Of a DNA stretch of 10,036 nucleotides, positions 6,321-10,036 are shown piece after piece (within the stretch, counting starts at the first letter, position 1; each line of letters opens with the position of its first letter). This stretch comes from JBKEDH01 sp047975295 (lineage in GTDB: Bacteria > Bacteroidota > Bacteroidia > Flavobacteriales > Flavobacteriaceae), in NCBI GenBank assembly GCA_047975295.1, contig JBKEDH010000015.1, positions 1 to 10,036 on the forward strand. Reading direction: 5' to 3'. The notes under the pieces were generated by a model. That model had not been told where the DNA came from, searched no databases, and was given only the letters and a program-made list of their open reading frames with translations. Made by a program: the position numbers and the translations under genes.

Positions 6321-7946
6321 ATGAAAGGATTAGATACCTTAGACTGGATTGTTATTGCCGGTTATTTTTTAGTGCTACTGGGTGTTGCATGGTGGGTAAT
6401 CAAGCAAAAGCAAAAAAACACCGAAGATTATTTCCTTGCGGGACGTAATTTGGGGTGGTTTGTAGTAGGGGCTTCTATTTTTGCTTCTAATATCGGGTCG
6501 GAACATGTTGTAGGATTAGCAGGCAACGGGGCGAGCGATAAGATGCCTTTGCTAATTTACGAAATACAGGCTTGGGTTGTACTTATGTTAGGTTGGGTGT
6601 TCTTGCCTTTTTATGCACGTAGTGGAGTGTTTACAATGCCCGAATTTTTAGAAAAACGTTTCGATGCACGTTCTCGATGGGTGCTTTCAATTGTGTCTTT
6701 GGTAGCTTATATTTTAACTAAAGTATCGGTAACTATTTATGCTGGAGGGGTTGTTGTATCGGCTTTATTGGGTATTCCGTTTTGGATAGGAGCTGTATCT
6801 ACGGTAGTGTTAACTGGGATTTATACGGTTTTGGGAGGTATGCGCGCAGTGGTCTATACCGAAACTATACAAGCTATTGTTCTAGTACTTGGTGCTGGAG
6901 TACTAACTTATTTGGGATTGGATGCCGTTGGGGGCTGGGGAGAACTTAAAGATACTGTTGGTCCCGAGTACTTTAACATGTGGCGCTCTAATTCAGATCC
7001 CGATTTTCCTTGGTTACCGCTCTTTATAACCAGTACTGTTGTAGGTATTTGGTATTGGTGTACCGATCAGGTTATTGTACAGCGTGTATTAACAGCTAAA
7101 AATATAAAAGAAGGCCGACGGGGTAGTATTTTTGGTGCGTTGCTAAAATTAATGCCCGTATTTTTATTCTTGATACCGGGGGTTATTGCCTTGGCTCTTA
7201 AAATGAAGGGTGAACTAGAATGGGATAGTCCTGACCAAGCATTTCCCGTACTGATGAGTAATTTAATGCCTTCGGGATTAAGAGGGTTGGTGGCAGCCGG
7301 TCTTTTGGCTGCTTTAATGAGTTCACTAGCCTCGGTGTTCAATTCGTGTTCTACATTGTTTACATTGGATGTATATAAAAAACTGTACCCCGACAAACCA
7401 GAGGAAAAACTAGTAAAAACAGGACGTGTTGCTACATTTTTTGTTGTTGGATTGGGCTTGTTGTGGATACCGATAATTACAAGACTTTCCGACGGATTGT
7501 ATGAATATTTACAGAACGTACAGGCTTATATCTCGCCACCAATTGCAGCTGTTTTTCTATTGGGTATTTTCTATAAACGTATTAATGCCAATGGGGCTAT
7601 TGCAACTCTTGTGGGAGGGTTAATTATAGGATTTAGTAAATTAACCTTGGAAATAACAAAAAACAGTTTCGAGGAAGGAAGTTTTTTATATAATCTGGCC
7701 GATATAAATTGGTTGGTGTTCGGGGCTTATTTCTTTGCTCTTTGTATCGCTATTGCCGTTGGAGTAAGTATGTTTTATCCAGCATCATCACCCACCAAGA
7801 TAGCAGGGTTGACATTCGGAACGATTACCAAAGAGCAAAAAGCCGAAAATAGAAGTAGTTACAACTTTTGGGATATTGCTGCTTCGGTATTAATTATTGT
7901 AATCGTCATATATGTTATGCTTTCATTTAGTACAGTATCACTTTAA
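6321..7946 (+). CDS. sodium/sugar symporter of the SGLT (SSS) family, probable L-arabinose importer
   Basis: A 541-residue inner-membrane protein with about 14 hydrophobic segments, the first at about 8-27 and the last at about 517-536. Family signatures are DYFLAGRNLGWFVVGASIFASNIGSEHVVG (36-65), the helix after YEIQAW (80-85), WYWCTDQVIVQR (244-255), and RGLVAAGLLAALMSSLASVFNS (321-342). The AxxSS pattern at 331-335 matches the sodium-site residues of Vibrio vSGLT (A361, S364, S365). The 244-255 segment follows the animal SGLT1 form (CTDQ), whereas vSGLT has GFNQ, as I recall those sequences. Substrate cannot be read from sequence alone. Its place between araD and araA makes arabinose the likely cargo; it would correspond to the transporter called AraT in regulon studies. 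No ABC or MFS arabinose transporter is present in the window. Confidence 0.92.
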   Translation: MKGLDTLDWIVIAGYFLVLLGVAWWVIKQKQKNTEDYFLAGRNLGWFVVGASIFASNIGSEHVVGLAGNGASDKMPLLIYEIQAWVVLMLGWVFLPFYARSGVFTMPEFLEKRFDARSRWVLSIVSLVAYILTKVSVTIYAGGVVVSALLGIPFWIGAVSTVVLTGIYTVLGGMRAVVYTETIQAIVLVLGAGVLTYLGLDAVGGWGELKDTVGPEYFNMWRSNSDPDFPWLPLFITSTVVGIWYWCTDQVIVQRVLTAKNIKEGRRGSIFGALLKLMPVFLFLIPGVIALALKMKGELEWDSPDQAFPVLMSNLMPSGLRGLVAAGLLAALMSSLASVFNSCSTLFTLDVYKKLYPDKPEEKLVKTGRVATFFVVGLGLLWIPIITRLSDGLYEYLQNVQAYISPPIAAVFLLGIFYKRINANGAIATLVGGLIIGFSKLTLEITKNSFEEGSFLYNLADINWLVFGAYFFALCIAIAVGVSMFYPASSPTKIAGLTFGTITKEQKAENRSSYNFWDIAASVLIIVIVIYVMLSFSTVSL

Positions 7947-7960
7947 TAACAATTAAAACT

Positions 7961-9466
7961 ATGATAAATTTAAAACAATACGATGTCTGGTTTGTAACAG
8001 GTAGCCAGCATTTATACGGCTCTGAGACCTTAAAACAGGTTGCTGAGCATTCAAAAGAAATTGCAAATACGTACAATAAACATTTGGCACTTCCGGTTAA
8101 TGTGGTATTTAAACCAATAGTAAAAACACCCAGTGAAATCCATACTGTTTGTAAAGAAGCCAATAACGACGAAAAATGTATAGGTATTATAACATGGATG
8201 CATACCTTTTCGCCTGCCAAAATGTGGATAGCTGGATTAAATACACTTCAAAAGCCATTTTTACATTTGCACACACAGTTCAATAGAGATATCCCTTGGA
8301 ATACTATTGATATGGATTTTATGAACCTTAACCAGTCTGCACACGGTGGTCGTGAGTTTGGTTTTATGGCCTCCAGACTTCGTAAAAATCGTAAGGTTGT
8401 AGTAGGATATTGGCAAGATGAAAATGTAATAAAAAAAGTAGCCGACTGGACACGTGTAGCTGCTGCCGTTGCCGATAGCCATAAAATGAAGGTGGCCCGT
8501 TTTGGAGACAATATGCGGCAGGTAGCGGTAACCGAAGGCAATAAAGTATCGGCACAGATTAAGTTTGGTTACGAGGTAAATGGCTATGGTATTGGCGATT
8601 TGGCGGCTTACGTTAATCAGGTTACAGATGCCCAGGTCGATATTTTAATCGAGGAGTACGATGATATCTATGTAATGGCTCCCCAACTTAAAGCCAATGG
8701 AAGTATGCGGGCTTCGTTGCGTGATGCTGCCAAGATAGAGTTAGGTATGCGTGCTTTTTTAGAAACTGGAGGGTACACCGCTTTTACCGATACCTTTGAG
8801 GATTTGCACGGTATAAAACAATTGCCGGGAATTGCCTCACAGCGTTTAATGGCAAGTGGTTACGGATTTGGAGGTGAGGGAGACTGGAAAACTGCTGCAT
8901 TGGTACGTACCATGAAGGTTATGGGAACCGGATTGAAAGGTGGTAACAGTTTTATGGAAGATTATACTTATCATTTTAGTCCGAATAATATGAGTTGTCT
9001 GGGCTCTCATATGTTGGAAATTTGTCCTTCGATTGCCAATGGCGATGTGTCTTGCGAAATCCATCCACTAGGTATAGGTGGAAAAGAAGATCCCGTTCGT
9101 TTGGTATTTAATAGTGGGGCAGGTAAGGCTCTAAATGCTTCGATAGTCGATATAGGTAACCGTTTTAGAATGCTGGTAAATAAAGTTGAGGCAGTAGAAC
9201 TAACAGAACAAATGCCCAAACTACCTGTGGCGCGGGTGTTGTGGGATGCCAAACCCGATTTGCAAACAGCAGCAGCAGCATGGATTTATGCCGGAGGAGC
9301 ACACCATACCTGTTATAGCCAAAATATTTCGACCGAATCGTTAGAAGATTATGCGGAAATTATGGATATCGAATTTTTATTGATAGATGAAAAAACAGAT
9401 TTATATCGATTTAAGCAAGAATTGCGTTGGAACGATGCTGCTTATGTGCTTAACAAAGGGTTTTAA
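7961..9466 (+). CDS. araA: L-arabinose isomerase
   Basis: Manganese-dependent cytoplasmic isomerase converting L-arabinose to L-ribulose; many members also act on D-galactose. The 501 residues are collinear with E. coli AraA (500). YDVWFVTGSQHLYG (7-20), WMHTFSPAKMWI (79-90), HTQFN (104-108) and DMDFMNLNQSAHGGREFG (117-134) are near-identical to the family. Metal and catalytic residues are E306 (GEGDWK), E333 (FMEDYTYHF), H350 (LGSHMLE) and H449 (GGAHHT), matching E306, E333, H350 and H450 of E. coli with one deleted residue before the last. It follows the symporter by 14 bp and is the last gene of the operon, ending 25 bp before a strong terminator hairpin. Although it performs the first step, it is furthest from the promoter. 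Confidence 0.97.
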   Translation: MINLKQYDVWFVTGSQHLYGSETLKQVAEHSKEIANTYNKHLALPVNVVFKPIVKTPSEIHTVCKEANNDEKCIGIITWMHTFSPAKMWIAGLNTLQKPFLHLHTQFNRDIPWNTIDMDFMNLNQSAHGGREFGFMASRLRKNRKVVVGYWQDENVIKKVADWTRVAAAVADSHKMKVARFGDNMRQVAVTEGNKVSAQIKFGYEVNGYGIGDLAAYVNQVTDAQVDILIEEYDDIYVMAPQLKANGSMRASLRDAAKIELGMRAFLETGGYTAFTDTFEDLHGIKQLPGIASQRLMASGYGFGGEGDWKTAALVRTMKVMGTGLKGGNSFMEDYTYHFSPNNMSCLGSHMLEICPSIANGDVSCEIHPLGIGGKEDPVRLVFNSGAGKALNASIVDIGNRFRMLVNKVEAVELTEQMPKLPVARVLWDAKPDLQTAAAAWIYAGGAHHTCYSQNISTESLEDYAEIMDIEFLLIDEKTDLYRFKQELRWNDAAYVLNKGF

Positions 9467-9491
9467 AGTGATTCGACGCCCACAAAAGGAA

Positions 9492-9536
9492 TTAAACAAA
9501 AAAGCATCCGGTTTTACCGGATGCTTTTTTGTTTAA
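9492..9536. terminator. bidirectional terminator between araA and the convergent lipoprotein gene
   Basis: Perfect 21-bp inverted repeats (9492-9512 and 9516-9536) surround a TTT loop. The GC-rich core GCATCCGGT pairs with ACCGGATGC, with six A before it and six T after it, so it can end transcripts in both directions. It serves the araB-araA operon on the plus strand and the lipoprotein gene, whose stop codon begins 17 bp away, on the minus strand. Confidence 0.93.
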
Positions 9537-9550
9537 AATAAGGGTGAAAA

Positions 9551-9958
9551 TTATTTAGTAACTTCCTTAACTTTATCTTTTACAGCGTTAGTCCCATCTT
9601 TTACTGCTTTTTCAGTAGCATTTGCAGCGTCTTTAACGGCATCGCCAGTAGCATTTGCAGCGTCTTTTACAACTTCGCCGGTAGCGTTTGCAGTATCTTT
9701 AACAGCATCGCCAGTAGTTTTGGCTGCATCTTTAACAGCTTCTTCAGTTGTGTTTGCCGCATCTTTAACAGTATTGCCTGCTTCGTTTAAAGCGTCTTCT
9801 GTTACTTTTTTGGCATCGTTGGCAGTCTCATTGATAGCGTCTTTTGCGTTCTCAATAGCATCGTTTACAGAGCCTTCTTCCTTTTTTGTATCTCTACAAG
9901 AAGTTAAAGTTATTCCCAAAGCCAACAATAAAGCGGTACTTAATACTAATTTTTTCAT
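9551..9958 (-). CDS. small lipoprotein with LEA-like 11-residue repeats
   Basis: A 135-residue predicted lipoprotein of unknown function. MKKLVLSTALLLALGITLTSC is a lipoprotein signal with lipobox LTSC and lipidated Cys21. A charged linker (22-60) rich in D, E, K and N follows. Residues 62-127 are six tandem 11-residue units of the form xAVKDAANATG, and a partial seventh unit ends the protein. Eleven-residue periodicity with alternating K and D/E and many alanines resembles group 3 LEA proteins and apolipoprotein-like amphipathic helices, so a membrane- or protein-protecting role under stress is conceivable but unproven. No aromatic residues occur and cysteine occurs only in the lipobox. The gene is convergent to the ara operon, has its own promoter and terminator, and shows no functional link to arabinose use. 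Confidence 0.82.
   Translation of the reverse strand: MKKLVLSTALLLALGITLTSCRDTKKEEGSVNDAIENAKDAINETANDAKKVTEDALNEAGNTVKDAANTTEEAVKDAAKTTGDAVKDTANATGEVVKDAANATGDAVKDAANATEKAVKDGTNAVKDKVKEVTK
9578..9775 (-). repeat. tandem 33-bp coding repeats, six units
   Basis: Six in-frame 33-bp units encode residues 62-127 of the lipoprotein. The protein repeat is well kept, while the DNA copies differ from each other at many positions, several of them silent. The array is therefore old or under selection at the protein level, and not a fresh expansion. The two units most like each other encode residues 95-105 and 106-116. Confidence 0.85.
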
Positions 9959-9987
9959 TGTTTTTGATTTAGTGTTTAAATTTTTTC

Positions 9988-9995
9988 CAAATATA
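9988..9995 (-). promoter_or_regulatory. predicted promoter -7 box of the lipoprotein gene
   Basis: Read on the minus strand the bases are TATATTTG, an exact match to TAnnTTTG, 29 bp before the lipoprotein start codon. The expected leader is about 20-25 nt. The -33 element is not clear in the A+T-rich sequence toward the window end. The rest of 9959-10036 shows no gene. Confidence 0.55.
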
Positions 9996-10036
9996 CGTAA
10001 AAATACTACGTTTGGATTTTTTGGATGTTTTTTTTT

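Noticed and set aside
9578..9775. CRISPR-like array
   Set aside because: The 33-bp units are contiguous with no spacers and are in frame inside a lipoprotein gene.

Overview
The window looks like chromosomal DNA of a member of the Bacteroidota, most likely a flavobacterium-like organism. It is A+T-rich and all stop codons used are TAA. Starts are preceded by A-rich leaders without Shine-Dalgarno sequences. At least two promoters match the TAnnTTTG -7 box of this phylum. The regulator is of the Nudix/winged-helix AraR type known from Bacteroidetes.

Layout: positions 1-202 hold a possible terminator of an upstream gene and a promoter. They are followed by transketolase (tkt, 203-2242) and a short-type transaldolase (tal, 2250-2906), spaced 7 bp apart. 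A 150-bp miniature inverted-repeat element (2928-3077, flanked by TTA) fills most of the gap before the regulator gene araR (3085-3771). A strong terminator (3779-3810) closes that unit. A 23-bp palindrome with perfect 8-bp arms (3822-3844), a likely AraR operator, precedes a four-gene operon: ribulokinase araB (3907-5583), ribulose-5-phosphate 4-epimerase araD (5583-6287), an SGLT-type sodium/sugar symporter (6321-7946) and arabinose isomerase araA (7961-9466). A bidirectional terminator with 21-bp arms (9492-9536) separates this from a convergent minus-strand gene for a small 11-residue-repeat lipoprotein (9551-9958), which has its own promoter near 9988-9995.

The plus-strand genes form a complete L-arabinose route. 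The symporter imports the sugar, AraA converts it to L-ribulose, AraB phosphorylates it and AraD gives D-xylulose 5-phosphate. Transketolase and transaldolase then move the carbon into glycolytic intermediates. AraR is expected to repress araBD-symporter-araA when arabinose is absent.

Most of the window is a well-understood catabolic locus and no wholly new system was seen. The most noteworthy items are the miniature element placed 7 bp before the araR start codon, the single operator-like palindrome, and the LEA-like repeat lipoprotein.
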